Source: CAYNZV01 sp965217095
GTDB lineage: Bacteria; Latescibacterota; UBA2968; UBA8231
Direction of reading: 5' to 3'
Length of the DNA: 64,000 bases
Assembly: GCA_965217095.1 (NCBI GenBank)
Contig: OZ244235.1
Span: forward strand, 4,340,001-4,404,000
The position numbers were made by a program, and so were the translations under genes. Positions 43,855 to 52,965 of this stretch are shown here, piece by piece (position 1 is the stretch's first letter; each line of letters begins with the position of its first letter). The notes under the pieces were generated by a model. It saw nothing but the letters and a program-made list of their open reading frames with translations, had not been told where the DNA came from and did not search any database.

Positions 43855-45186
43855 CTACTCGCGAACGAGTTCGTACTCGACGGCGAGCTGGGTACCGACT
43901 CCAGATTCGAGGGTCTGAAGGAAGGCGTAGAGGTGGCTGGTTAGATAGAGCGGTTTGTTGGTATGCGCGGAATAGACCCAGACGGTCTGGGCGTCGGGAG
44001 TGAAGGTAGTCGTGAGTCTGTAGGTGCTGGTGCCGAAGCGAAGTCTGACCGTGCCTTCCAACGAACCGCTGTTGGCGGCCGCCGGATCGACATCGTGGCG
44101 CAGCAGGAGGATCTCCGGACCCGATTGCTGGTTTGCTTCCTGCTGAAAATTGGTGTGCGGGGGGGTCGCCGGTCGCGTGGCGACGGCGTCGGCCACCTCC
44201 TCGACGAATCCCTGGTTCGAGAAGCCGGGAAATCCAACCATGATGTACGGTTCTTCGAACCAGCTCTGGGTGCGGTTGACGACGGCATAGTCGATCCCGA
44301 ACCGCGACCCGACTAGGGGCAGACGATAGGTGACCGCCAGATCGGCACCCTCTTCGGTGGTATTCTTCCGTTGGTAGCGCAGCAGGATTCGATCGGACTC
44401 CTCGACGATCTCCGGTTCGCCCCATTCCTCCTGCAGCAGTTTGGCCGCCAGCCACTGATCCTCGGTGCCTGCCTGGCGGTACCAGAACCATTCCCAGTCG
44501 CCCAACGGCAGCTCCGGGTGCGCGAAGTCCGGCGTCTGTCCGTTCAGCTTTAACGAGACGATGCCAAAAGGGGATGCGCGTTGAATAGCGATGGTGTATG
44601 CCGGCATAAAGATCCGGATCCGAGGACCGTCTCGTACGATGTGGTATCGAGGCGGGAGGATCTCCTCCTGCACCGCCGACTCGACCTCCTCTGGCACCGC
44701 CGGCTCGACCTCTTCTGGCACCGCCGGCTCGACCTCCTCTGGCACCGCCGACTCGACCTCCTCTGGCACCGCCGACTCGACCTCCTCTGGCACCGCGGGC
44801 TCGACCTCCTGCGGCGCCTCCGAACTGTCGCTCGCCGCTATCGGTGGCAGAGGGGTGGCCGCCGTATCACCCTTCGCCACCGCAAGCACCCGCTGCACTA
44901 TCGAGTCCAGCCGTGCCGCGAACACCGAATCGTGACGAGCCCGCTCCAGGACGGTGCCTTCGCCGAAGCGATCGGCGAACAGAAAGAGATCCTCGAAATC
45001 GACCCGTCCGCTGCCGTTCAGATCGAAGCGCGGATCAACGCTTCCAAAAGCTTCCATGAAGAGGGAAAAATCGACGAAGTCTACCCCGCCGTTGTCATCG
45101 AAATCACCCGCAAGCTCGTCACCCTTGACTGACATACACATCACCCAGAGCACGAGCATCAAGAGAGCGGGAAAACGGGGTCTCAA
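43855..45186 (-). CDS. Secreted dockerin/EF-hand protein with acidic tandem repeat
   Basis: The 443-residue protein has a signal peptide (PALLMLVLWVMCMSVKG), then two EF-hand calcium loops (DFDDNGGVDFVDF and DLNGSGRVDFEDL) arranged as in type I dockerin-like modules. Residues about 125-175 are six copies of an eight-residue acidic unit (EEVEPAVP / EEVESAVP). The rest (about 180-443) is beta-rich with LGDWEWFWYRQAG and no recognised catalytic motif. Surface or periplasmic location is likely; the repeat could be a flexible spacer. It ends with FLQTLESGVGTQ. The start is an ATG with no clear ribosome site. Confidence 0.75.
   Translation of the reverse strand: MRPRFPALLMLVLWVMCMSVKGDELAGDFDDNGGVDFVDFSLFMEAFGSVDPRFDLNGSGRVDFEDLFLFADRFGEGTVLERARHDSVFAARLDSIVQRVLAVAKGDTAATPLPPIAASDSSEAPQEVEPAVPEEVESAVPEEVESAVPEEVEPAVPEEVEPAVPEEVESAVQEEILPPRYHIVRDGPRIRIFMPAYTIAIQRASPFGIVSLKLNGQTPDFAHPELPLGDWEWFWYRQAGTEDQWLAAKLLQEEWGEPEIVEESDRILLRYQRKNTTEEGADLAVTYRLPLVGSRFGIDYAVVNRTQSWFEEPYIMVGFPGFSNQGFVEEVADAVATRPATPPHTNFQQEANQQSGPEILLLRHDVDPAAANSGSLEGTVRLRFGTSTYRLTTTFTPDAQTVWVYSAHTNKPLYLTSHLYAFLQTLESGVGTQLAVEYELVRE
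44666..44809. repeat. 24-bp tandem repeat, six copies, inside the dockerin-like gene
   Basis: Six head-to-tail 24-bp units, nearly identical apart from A/G and C/T changes in the Ser/Pro codon, encode EEVE[P/S]AVP. The number of copies is a likely source of length variation between strains. Confidence 0.95.
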
Positions 45187-45280
45187 AACGAGGGTTCCAT
45201 AAGGGTGGAAGCAACGGCAGATGAAGTACCTGCTACCGCATTGCTACTTGATTTAACGGCCTTGCGGCGTGTTGACATCA

Positions 45281-45309
45281 AAAGAAAACCGGCCTAGATA
45301 TAGGCCGGT
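45281..45309 (-). terminator. Hairpin with T-tract in minus-strand leader
   Basis: ACCGGCCTA (45288-45296), four-base loop, TAGGCCGGT (45301-45309). On the minus strand it is followed by TTTCTTTT. It lies 100 bp upstream of the dockerin-like start, with no minus-strand gene just upstream, so it could be a transcription attenuator or could stop antisense read-through. Confidence 0.65.
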
Positions 45310-45374
45310 CCACGGCACTCTTCGATTCAAAAATAAACCAACAATCCTCCACTAGCCAGACGCGGAGCCGTTTG

Positions 45375-45938
45375 ATGGAACCAACTCCTTCACGGGACGC
45401 GGCGCTGGCCTTGTTGCAGCGCTACAACAGCAATCCTTCCCTCATCAATCACGCTAGATCCGTCGAGGCCGCCATGCGTTTCATGGCCCGCAAGACGGGG
45501 GCCGACGAAGACCGCTGGGGCCTCGTGGGTCTGATTCACGATTTGGACTACGAGCAGTTTCCAGAACGCCACTGCCACAAGAGCGCGGAGCTGTTGCGGG
45601 AGGAGAACTGGCCCGAAGAGATCGTGCGGGCGGTGCTTTCTCACGGTTGGCAGATATGCACCGAGGTCGAGCCCGAATCCGAGCTCGAACGGACCCTCTA
45701 CGCCGTCGACGAGCTCGCCGGCCTGGTGACGGCGTGCGCTCTGGTGCGACCTTCCAAGAGTGTAAGCGACCTCTCGGTGAAATCGGTGAAGAAGAAGTGG
45801 AAGCAGAAAAGTTTCGCCGCCGGAGCCGACCGCCAGGTCATTCTCCGCGGCACCGAGATGATGGGGGTGGGGCTGGACGAACTGATCGGCGACGTCATCG
45901 CGGCACTGCAAGAAGTGGCGGACGAGATCGGGCTCTAA
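45375..45938 (+). CDS. HD domain phosphohydrolase-like protein
   Basis: The 187-residue protein begins at ATG 45375 (GGAG seven bases before). It has an HD-type metal site: INHARSVEAAMRFMA provides the first His, GLIHDLDYEQ the HD pair, ERHCHKSAELL the following His, and LSHGWQI a further one, close to the HDIG-type pattern. It continues with AVDELAGLVTACALVRPSKS. Such small proteins hydrolyse nucleotides or phosphoesters; the substrate is unknown. It leads a three-gene plus-strand operon with an EamA transporter (8 bp) and a lipid kinase (16 bp). Confidence 0.88.
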   Translation: MEPTPSRDAALALLQRYNSNPSLINHARSVEAAMRFMARKTGADEDRWGLVGLIHDLDYEQFPERHCHKSAELLREENWPEEIVRAVLSHGWQICTEVEPESELERTLYAVDELAGLVTACALVRPSKSVSDLSVKSVKKKWKQKSFAAGADRQVILRGTEMMGVGLDELIGDVIAALQEVADEIGL

Positions 45939-45946
45939 CTGCCCTT

Positions 45947-46831
45947 ATGGAATTCTCCGTTTCGCGTGGCGAGGCCTACGCCCTGGCCTGCGGTTTCTTG
46001 TGGGCGGTGAACAGCCTGATCTTGCGGACCCAGGCGCTCAAGCTCCAGCCCCGGTTGATAAACATGATTCGGTGCGGAGCCGGGGGGTTGATGTTGTGTC
46101 TGGCTCTTCCGCTTGGCGGACCGCTGACAGACCTGTTGCAGGTACCGATGTTGGAGTGGTGCCTGCTGTTCGGCTCACTGCTGTTCGGCATTGTCCTCGG
46201 CGATACCGGCTACATCAACGCGCTCAAGGAAATCGGTGTTTCCCGCACCATGCCGATTGCCGGCACCTATCCATTGTCCACCTTGCTGTTCGAGTGGGTG
46301 CTGTTCGATCACGCCGCCGGACTGGGGTTGCTGGCGGGATCCTGTCTGGTGGTGGCCGGGGTGGTATTTATGACCAGCAGTCCCACAGCCGCTGCCGACC
46401 GTCCGTCCAAAGCCAAGGTCGGTATCGCGCTGGCGCTCGGAGCATCCCTGTGCTGGGGCCTGAGCTGCGCTCTGCTGAAACCGGCCAGCGCTCACATGAG
46501 CGGCATCCACGCCAACGCCGTTCGTATGCCACTGGTGGTTCTGATTCTCTTTCTCAGTATTGCGCTGCCCAGCGGTCTCGACAGCATGCGCAACCTGAGG
46601 ACGAAAAACGTCTTGATTGTGGCCGCCAGCGGTGCGGTCGGCATGGGGCTGGTCGGCATTCTCTTCGTCGATGCCCTCAAGGACGGCAGCGCCACCAAGA
46701 TTGTGACCCTGACTTCCACGTCACCACTCTTTGCGTTGATTTTGGCGGTGGTCTTCCTCAAGGAGAAGCTTAACCCCCGCCTACTAGTGGGTTCGGGCTT
46801 CTGCCTTTCCGGAGTATTTCTAGTTCTGTGA
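45947..46831 (+). CDS. EamA/DMT-family transporter
   Basis: From ATG 45947 the product is 294 residues with ten TM helices in two EamA repeats: YALACGFLWAVNSLILRTQA and GIALALGASLCWGLSCAL. SRTMPIAGTYPLSTLLFEWV and KIVTLTSTSPLFALILAVVF end the repeats, the last followed by LKEKLNPRLL as in the family. The open frame extends 100 codons further upstream over the HD gene, without family character. The substrate is unknown. It overlaps no other gene and is spaced 8 bp after the HD protein. Confidence 0.9.
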   Translation: MEFSVSRGEAYALACGFLWAVNSLILRTQALKLQPRLINMIRCGAGGLMLCLALPLGGPLTDLLQVPMLEWCLLFGSLLFGIVLGDTGYINALKEIGVSRTMPIAGTYPLSTLLFEWVLFDHAAGLGLLAGSCLVVAGVVFMTSSPTAAADRPSKAKVGIALALGASLCWGLSCALLKPASAHMSGIHANAVRMPLVVLILFLSIALPSGLDSMRNLRTKNVLIVAASGAVGMGLVGILFVDALKDGSATKIVTLTSTSPLFALILAVVFLKEKLNPRLLVGSGFCLSGVFLVL

Positions 46832-46847
46832 TCCCGTAGGTCTTGCC

Positions 46848-47714
46848 ATGCAATTTGCCATCGTCTGCAACCCCGCTGCCGGGGCCACCAGCGCCGCGGA
46901 GAAAGCCCGGATGCTCGCGGCACCGGCTCAAGTATTGGGCGCCCGGGTACACGGCCTCGACACCGGAAGTGAGGAAGAGTTGGCAGCATGTGCGCGGGAT
47001 CTGGTGCAACGGCACGACGTCGTGGTCGTAGCCGGTGGTGACGGCACCTTCTCCGACGTGATGAATGCGCTTGCCGATGCCGCTCCGACCTTGGCGTACT
47101 TGCCGCTGGGCTCCGGCAATGCGTTGGCGCAAGCCCTGGGCATGGGCGGCAATCTGGTCCGCGCCGCCCAATGCGTTGCCGATGGCCGTACCCGCGCCGT
47201 GGATCTGATTCGCTGCGACGAAAAACGTCTGGCGTTTATGGCTTCGGTGGGTCTCGACGCAACGGTCTTGCGCCTGATGAGCGCGGGGTCTCGTGCCGGC
47301 CGCCGGGGCTTCAGCACCTATGCGGCCGCCACCGTTCGCGCCTACTTCAAGGAGTATCGGCGTTCTTCTGTTTCATTCGTGGTGGACGAGACGCCGGCTG
47401 CCGCCGCCGGTCTGTTGAACCTTGCGGTGGTCAAACAACCGTATTACGGTTTCGGCTTGAGGATGGTACCGCGCGCGCGCTTCGACGACGGACTACTACA
47501 CCTGTGGTGTCTCGAATCGGGATTGCTCGGAGCGGTAGCCGGCGTGATTACGGCGCTGAGCAGCGGCAATCGGATCGGCAGATTCTACTCCGGCCTCCGC
47601 GCGAGTGTGGAATTCGAAACCCCGCAAGAGTTTCAGACCGACGGGGATTGGCGTTGGAAAGCCAAGCGGTTCTGTTTCGAGATCGCCCCGAACGCCCTGA
47701 GAATCCGCTGCTAA
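46848..47714 (+). CDS. Diacylglycerol/sphingosine kinase-like lipid kinase (YegS/DagK)
   Basis: The 288-residue enzyme has the DAGK catalytic fold: IVCNPAAGATSAAEKA at 5-20, then VVVAGGDGTFSDVMNAL with the nucleotide-binding GGDGT, and LPLGSGNALAQALGM. The C-terminal beta domain includes FGLRMVPRARFDDGLLHLWC, the D-G motif of the second domain. It phosphorylates a lipid or isoprenoid headgroup at the inner membrane. The lipid is unknown; bacterial homologues include YegS and BmrU. It ends 13 bp before the convergent MFS gene. Confidence 0.9.
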   Translation: MQFAIVCNPAAGATSAAEKARMLAAPAQVLGARVHGLDTGSEEELAACARDLVQRHDVVVVAGGDGTFSDVMNALADAAPTLAYLPLGSGNALAQALGMGGNLVRAAQCVADGRTRAVDLIRCDEKRLAFMASVGLDATVLRLMSAGSRAGRRGFSTYAAATVRAYFKEYRRSSVSFVVDETPAAAAGLLNLAVVKQPYYGFGLRMVPRARFDDGLLHLWCLESGLLGAVAGVITALSSGNRIGRFYSGLRASVEFETPQEFQTDGDWRWKAKRFCFEIAPNALRIRC

Positions 47715-47727
47715 CGCCGACCTACGC

Positions 47728-48933
47728 TCAGCTGGCAAGCTGTCCGAACCGCGACGACGACAAACCGTTGCGCCGGTTGCGATAGCGGTAGATGCCAAGA
47801 GCGATTGCGGCAGCCAGTGGAAGCACCGCCACCGCCCACAACATCGACTCGAACTCGACTACGGCCAGCAACAAACCGCCGACAATAGGGCCCGCTACTT
47901 TCCCGGCATTGCGCATCGTGCCCACTGCCCCCATCCCGGCTCCAACGTGATGTTGGTCCACCTGTTCCGACACCAACGCCAGGGTGTTTGGAAAGATCAA
48001 GGCCTGCGCGGCACCCACCAGGATCGCCACTGCCATCAGCGACGGCGGGCTGCCGGCGACCCCTAGCAGGGGCAGACAGATACCCATGAGTCCCATGCCC
48101 AGCGCGATGCCCAGGAGGTGTCCCATGCGATCACCTAGGCGACCGCCCAGCGGTTTCAGGGACAGATGAGCGATCTCCTGGACGGAAAAGAAGAGTCCGA
48201 CCAGCACGACGCTAATCCCGTGAGAAAGAGCGAAAAGCGGTAGAAACGCCTTGGCCGCGTACAGGGCGAGAAAAACTCCCAACTCCAAAACGCCGGCCAG
48301 CCAGACCCCGGCTACTTTGCTGCCGCTGCGCATCGCCGCGGTCATCTGCTGGCGCACCGACGCCCGCGTCGTCCAGTCGCGCGACACCGGCTCGTTAAGG
48401 AACAACGTAGGAATCAACGCGATACAGCTCAGTACGCCGATGACGGTAAAGATGACACTTGGCTCCATGCTCAACAGCAGCCATCCCCCGAGCGCGGGCC
48501 CGAGGATGTACCCTCCGCTGCGGGCGATCCCGAACCAGCCCAGTCGTTCCCCGCGCCCGACATTGCCCTGCTCGGCGACGAAAGCCAGCGAAACCGGCCC
48601 GAATATGGCCGTTGCGAATCCGTGCATCAGCCGCAATGCCAGGAGCTCCTCCTGGGAATGCACGAAACGGTAGAGGAATGGAGTAACTGCAAAGAACACG
48701 ATTCCCAAAACAAGCCACCCACGACGACCCCAGCGGTCGGACAGCACCCCGAACGTCGGCTTCAGCACCATTCCGGTGAGCGTGGATACGGAAACGATCA
48801 GCCCCAAAAACGCCGCCTCTGCGCCAAGGCTGGCGGCAAATATGGGCAACAGCGGAGTCTTGCCCATCTGATAACCGGTGCGCGCGACGAAGTCGGCGGC
48901 GGTGATCTTGGCGAGGTCTAGCCGGCGGTGCAT
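47728..48933 (-). CDS. MFS transporter
   Basis: From ATG 48933 the protein is 401 residues with twelve TM helices. The GxLSDRWGRR loop between TM2 and TM3 (GVLSDRWGRRGWLV) is the MFS signature, and GGRLGDRMGHLLG repeats it in the second half. RSGGYILGPALGGWLL is the usual TM5 antiporter-like motif. The substrate is unknown; drug or metabolite efflux is typical of this branch. It starts four bases after the propeller gene's stop and is last in the HAD, deacylase, propeller, MFS operon. Confidence 0.9.
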   Translation of the reverse strand: MHRRLDLAKITAADFVARTGYQMGKTPLLPIFAASLGAEAAFLGLIVSVSTLTGMVLKPTFGVLSDRWGRRGWLVLGIVFFAVTPFLYRFVHSQEELLALRLMHGFATAIFGPVSLAFVAEQGNVGRGERLGWFGIARSGGYILGPALGGWLLLSMEPSVIFTVIGVLSCIALIPTLFLNEPVSRDWTTRASVRQQMTAAMRSGSKVAGVWLAGVLELGVFLALYAAKAFLPLFALSHGISVVLVGLFFSVQEIAHLSLKPLGGRLGDRMGHLLGIALGMGLMGICLPLLGVAGSPPSLMAVAILVGAAQALIFPNTLALVSEQVDQHHVGAGMGAVGTMRNAGKVAGPIVGGLLLAVVEFESMLWAVAVLPLAAAIALGIYRYRNRRNGLSSSRFGQLAS

Positions 48934-48937
48934 CCGA

Positions 48938-51900
48938 TCAGGAATCGACGGAAACGGGTGGCAGCGCGCAGGATCGCAGCAGCTCGTTGAACGCGGCGAG
49001 GTCGCCAACGACCAGGTCCTCCAATTTGAGCAGTTGGTCGTCGGCCTGGCTCGAGAGTAGATCAAACACTTCGTACGCTTGTTGCGGAGGCCTGGCGTCA
49101 GCGATGCGTACGACGCCGATCAGGGTGGTCAGCTTGTTGCTCAATTTGTCGGGCAAGCGGAGGCAGTCGAGAATCGTTTTCGCCTCAGTTTGCACGAGCT
49201 CCCCCTCTATTAGGCTGAGTTGCTTTTTCAGTCGTCCCACGGACTCCCCGAACGCCGCGCCCTGCGTTGCAGCCGTGGCGCGGATCTCGTCGGCGCGCGC
49301 CTCCCATTCCCCGATCTGTCGCCTCATGCGGCGTATTCGGTTCACCGCACGATGCACCGCGTCCACCTTGTCTCTGATGCGCTGCCCGAGCGTGAACTGG
49401 GCGCTGAAGTCGTCCGCGGTGGTGTCCACACGTGGATCGGCGACGATCTGGAACGGCTCGGTCCAACTCTGCCCGCCCACCGTCAGCTCCACCAGATAGT
49501 TCCCCGGCGCCGCTCGCGGCCCGGTGCTGGCGTTGAAAACCGCAAGGACTTCACCCCCCAGCTTCTCGGCGTCGGGATAGCTCATGTCCCAGACGAATCG
49601 ATTCAACCCGGGCACGGCCGGAGCATACCGCTCTGATGCTTTCTCCACGTCCCCCGATTCATCATCGGTGCCGGCGCCGTTTTTTTCCTCATCATCGGGA
49701 TCGCGACTGGCAAACCCTTTGATTTCGCGGCCGTCCGCTTCGAGAAAACGCAGGGTCAACGGTTCCGCCGGTTTCTCTTTCAACTGGTAGAACACCATAA
49801 GCCCGTTGGGCGGATTCTCTCCGGCGTCGAGAAACTTCTTGGTGGTTTCGCCGTCGTCCGCTTCTTCGTACTCGAAGGTGGCGTAGGAGCCCAGTCCGGG
49901 CTGATAGTTCTTTCCCGGCCCCTTCATGGAGTCGACCATCCAGTTCAAACAGCGGCGCGGCGTGGGTCGCGGTGCAAACAAACAAGCTGGCTCCTGTTCT
50001 CGATCCGGTGCAGCTCTTCTCAGAGGGGTGAGATCGTCCAATATCCAGAACGAGCGCCCATGGGTGGCTGCTACCAGATCGTCGTCCTTGATCTTCAGGT
50101 CGTAGACGGGAACCACGGGCAGGTTCGTTTCCAAGTGCTGCCAGGTGGCCCCGTCATCCAAGGAAAAGCAGACCCCGGTCTCGGTGCCGACGAACAGCAG
50201 ACCCTGCCGTACGGTATCCTCACGGATAACGCGGCTGATCTGGTCTTGGGGGAATCCGGCGGAGAGATCCTTCCAGGTCTTGCCATAATCGTCGCTGCTG
50301 AACAGATACGCCTGATAGTCGTCGAACTTGTAGCGCGTTGCCGCAATGAAGACGGCGGCAGGTGCATGGGGCGACACCTCCACCGCGCCTATTTCCGCCC
50401 GCGGCAGCTGCGGTGGAGTCACGTCGTCCCAGGATTGGCCGCCGTCACGAGTGAGGTGGACCAGGCCGTCGTCACTGCCGGCCCACATGACCCCTGGTTC
50501 ATGAAGCGATTCAACGAACGAGTAGATGGTGGCGTAATGCTCCGCGCCGCTGCAGTCGAGGGTGAGCGGTCCGCCGGAAGCTTCCGTGGTTTCCGGGTCG
50601 TTGCGGGTGAGGTCGGGACTGATCACTTCCCAGCTGTCGCCCTCGTCCGTGGTTTTGAACACCACGTTTCCGGCGCAGTACAACACATCGGGGTCGTGAG
50701 GTGAGAAACGGATCGGAAAGGTCCAGTTGAACCGATATTTGAGGTCTTTAGGGTCCCAGCCGAAGTAGCTCTCTGGCCAAGCCGTTACCAGCCGAATCTG
50801 GTGGGTTTTCAGATCGTAGCGCTGCAGCGCGCCGCCGCCGCCGGGAGAGCTGCCTACAGCGCCGATGTAGGCGATGTCGGGATCGGTCGGATGCACCGCC
50901 ATGTAACCGCTTTCACCGCTTCCCACCGGGTAACAGTCGCTCATTGGGATAGCGTCGAACTCGGTGGCGCTAGGCACGCAGATACTCGAGTTGTCCTGCT
51001 GCGTGGCATAAACTCGGTAGGGGAAGCGGGTGTCCACGTCCAGCCGGTAAAACTGGGCCGTCAGCTGGTTGTAGATCGTCGACCAACTGCGCCCTCCGTT
51101 GAAAGAGACGCAAGCGCCGCCATCGCTGCCTTGAATCATTCGTTGGGAATTAGCGGGGTCGATCCACATGTCGTGGTTATCGGCGTGGGGAGTCGTGGCG
51201 ATTTCGAAGGTGGCGCCGCCGTCGATCGATTTCCATAAGCGAATGTTGGGGACCCAGACGGTATTCTCATCGTTCGGGTCGGGACACAGATGGCAGTAAT
51301 ACCATGGCCGTCCCATCAAGTCGGCGCGATCCGAAACGAGCTCCCATTCGTCGCCGCCGTCATCCGAGCGGTAGAGACCGCCCTTTTCTGCCTCAATCAG
51401 CGCGAAGATCCGCCCGGAGTTAGCCGGGGAAACGGCGACGCCGATCTTGCCCTTGATCCCCTGCGGCATGCCCTTGTTGTTTGAGAGCTCCGTCCAGGTA
51501 TCGCCCCCATCCACCGATTTGAAGAGGCCGCTGTCCGGTCCCCCGCTGGACAGTTTCCAGAAGTTGCGGTATACCTCCCAGACGCTGGCGAACAGAATAC
51601 GGGGATTGTTCGGATCCATCGACAGGTCCACGGCACCGGCCTTTTCGCTGCGGTAGAGCACCTGTTCCCAGTGCGCGCCACCGTCTCTGGAGCGAAAGAC
51701 CCCGCGCTCGCTGTTGGGTCCAAAGGCGTGACCCATGGCGGCGACGTACAGCAGGTCCGGATCGGTCGGGTGAATGCGGATCTTGCCAATGTGACGGGTC
51801 TCCTCCAAGCCGGCGTGGTGCCAGGTTTTTCCCGCATCGGTGGAACGATACACCCCGTCCCCATAAGAGACATCGCCGCGTATGGTGGTTTCACCGGTGC

Positions 51901-52168
51901 CGGCGTACACCACGTTGGGGTCGCTGTCGGCAACGGCGATGGCACCGATGGCGGCGGAATTGAAATAGCCGTCGGAGACGTTGCGCCAGTAGGTTCCCCC
52001 ATCGTCGGTTTTCCACACCCCACCGGCGCAGGCGCCGAAATAGAATTCCATCGGCTCGCTGGGGTGTCCGGCTACCGCCACGACACGCCCACCCCGGGGC
52101 GGCCCGATGCAGCGCCAACGCAATCCATGCAGAAAATTAGAATCGAGTGCGTACTCTGGACTCACCAT
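48938..52168 (-). CDS. Giant VPS10/BNR-repeat (sortilin-like) beta-propeller protein
   Basis: The 1076-residue protein is built of many BNR/Asp-box repeats (GVWKTDDGGTYW, GVYRSTDAGKTW, GVFRSRDGGAHW, GLFKSVDGGDTW, GLYRSDDGGDEW) across the first 730 residues, two ten-bladed-type propellers as in sortilin-like glycoside hydrolase-related proteins. A C-terminal domain of about 350 residues follows (LRFLEADGREIKGF, FVWDMSYPDAEKLGG) and a coiled coil with RMRRQIGEWEARADE. There is no evident signal peptide at the annotated ATG, which is unusual for a family normally secreted. No catalytic residues are certain. It follows the deacylase by 22 bp. Confidence 0.82.
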   Translation of the reverse strand: MVSPEYALDSNFLHGLRWRCIGPPRGGRVVAVAGHPSEPMEFYFGACAGGVWKTDDGGTYWRNVSDGYFNSAAIGAIAVADSDPNVVYAGTGETTIRGDVSYGDGVYRSTDAGKTWHHAGLEETRHIGKIRIHPTDPDLLYVAAMGHAFGPNSERGVFRSRDGGAHWEQVLYRSEKAGAVDLSMDPNNPRILFASVWEVYRNFWKLSSGGPDSGLFKSVDGGDTWTELSNNKGMPQGIKGKIGVAVSPANSGRIFALIEAEKGGLYRSDDGGDEWELVSDRADLMGRPWYYCHLCPDPNDENTVWVPNIRLWKSIDGGATFEIATTPHADNHDMWIDPANSQRMIQGSDGGACVSFNGGRSWSTIYNQLTAQFYRLDVDTRFPYRVYATQQDNSSICVPSATEFDAIPMSDCYPVGSGESGYMAVHPTDPDIAYIGAVGSSPGGGGALQRYDLKTHQIRLVTAWPESYFGWDPKDLKYRFNWTFPIRFSPHDPDVLYCAGNVVFKTTDEGDSWEVISPDLTRNDPETTEASGGPLTLDCSGAEHYATIYSFVESLHEPGVMWAGSDDGLVHLTRDGGQSWDDVTPPQLPRAEIGAVEVSPHAPAAVFIAATRYKFDDYQAYLFSSDDYGKTWKDLSAGFPQDQISRVIREDTVRQGLLFVGTETGVCFSLDDGATWQHLETNLPVVPVYDLKIKDDDLVAATHGRSFWILDDLTPLRRAAPDREQEPACLFAPRPTPRRCLNWMVDSMKGPGKNYQPGLGSYATFEYEEADDGETTKKFLDAGENPPNGLMVFYQLKEKPAEPLTLRFLEADGREIKGFASRDPDDEEKNGAGTDDESGDVEKASERYAPAVPGLNRFVWDMSYPDAEKLGGEVLAVFNASTGPRAAPGNYLVELTVGGQSWTEPFQIVADPRVDTTADDFSAQFTLGQRIRDKVDAVHRAVNRIRRMRRQIGEWEARADEIRATAATQGAAFGESVGRLKKQLSLIEGELVQTEAKTILDCLRLPDKLSNKLTTLIGVVRIADARPPQQAYEVFDLLSSQADDQLLKLEDLVVGDLAAFNELLRSCALPPVSVDS

Positions 52169-52190
52169 TCGTGATCCTTCGTTTGAAGGG

Positions 52191-52961
52191 TTATTCGGCC
52201 AGGTGATTGGTTTCCGCGCAATGTTTCAGAGCGGTGCCCGTCGCCATCCGTTGAGCGCGTACGCGTTGCGGTAGCGGCCAGGAAGTGGGCGTCTCGAAGA
52301 TCATGACGTGATCCGAGTGACGTTCCAACAGGAAGGAAGCCAGGCCCCGTCCGCCCCATGCCGGATCCACCTGTAGTAGTCCCGGGGAGAGCGGAATATC
52401 GCTCTCATCGGTTTCGGTGTCTATCGCTCCCGTTTGGGACACCTTTTCCAGAAGCCGGGGACCGAGCCATTGCGCATTGGCTTTGCCCTCGTACATATAG
52501 AACCCTTTCGCTTCCCAGTCCTCGTGGAGGTCGAGACATAGGTCGAAACGGCGCCCTTCAAGCGTCCGTGTTACAATGTCCATCTCGGTGCCGATCGGGT
52601 TGAGCAACACCCTGTTGAGGTCGTGCCCGTCACGGTTTTCCCGCTTATCGTGAACGAAGCCATACGGGTTAAGACACGGCCAGATGAGATAGTTAACCCC
52701 TAGCGGAAACGTCGCCTCCTCCAGCATCGCAAGCACCGTTTCGACTCCGGCCGGTTCGTCACCGTGCACACCTGAGGTTATGAGTACGCCTGGAGCGGTC
52801 TCGGTGGCGGGTACGGACTCAACTTGAATAATCGGATAGTCGTTGACTCTGCCAGCGGTGTGACATCTCCAACGCGCCGGATCGAGGGTTTTCAGCGAGG
52901 TCAGCAGTGCCGCGAACTCGCGGCGACCGTCCGATCCACCGCCTGCGGGTTCCGGCTGCAT
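52191..52961 (-). CDS. Succinylglutamate desuccinylase/aspartoacylase-like M14 zinc enzyme
   Basis: From ATG 52961 the product is 256 residues. Zinc-binding motifs of the M14/AstE group are GVHGDEPAG (His, Glu) and the downstream HEDWEAKGF (second His in LDLHED). Around them are PCLNPYGFVHDKRENRDGHDLNR, with substrate-binding Arg and Asn, and ETPTSWPLP, with the likely catalytic Glu. The enzyme deacylates an N-acyl amino acid or trims a peptide. The open frame continues 29 codons upstream over the HAD gene, without domain character. It is spaced 4 bp after the HAD stop. Confidence 0.85.
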   Translation of the reverse strand: MQPEPAGGGSDGRREFAALLTSLKTLDPARWRCHTAGRVNDYPIIQVESVPATETAPGVLITSGVHGDEPAGVETVLAMLEEATFPLGVNYLIWPCLNPYGFVHDKRENRDGHDLNRVLLNPIGTEMDIVTRTLEGRRFDLCLDLHEDWEAKGFYMYEGKANAQWLGPRLLEKVSQTGAIDTETDESDIPLSPGLLQVDPAWGGRGLASFLLERHSDHVMIFETPTSWPLPQRVRAQRMATGTALKHCAETNHLAE

Positions 52962-52965
52962 CTTT

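Noticed and set aside
44666..44809. Possible CRISPR array
   Set aside because: Units are head-to-tail with no spacers, in frame with a protein-coding gene; it is a coding tandem repeat.
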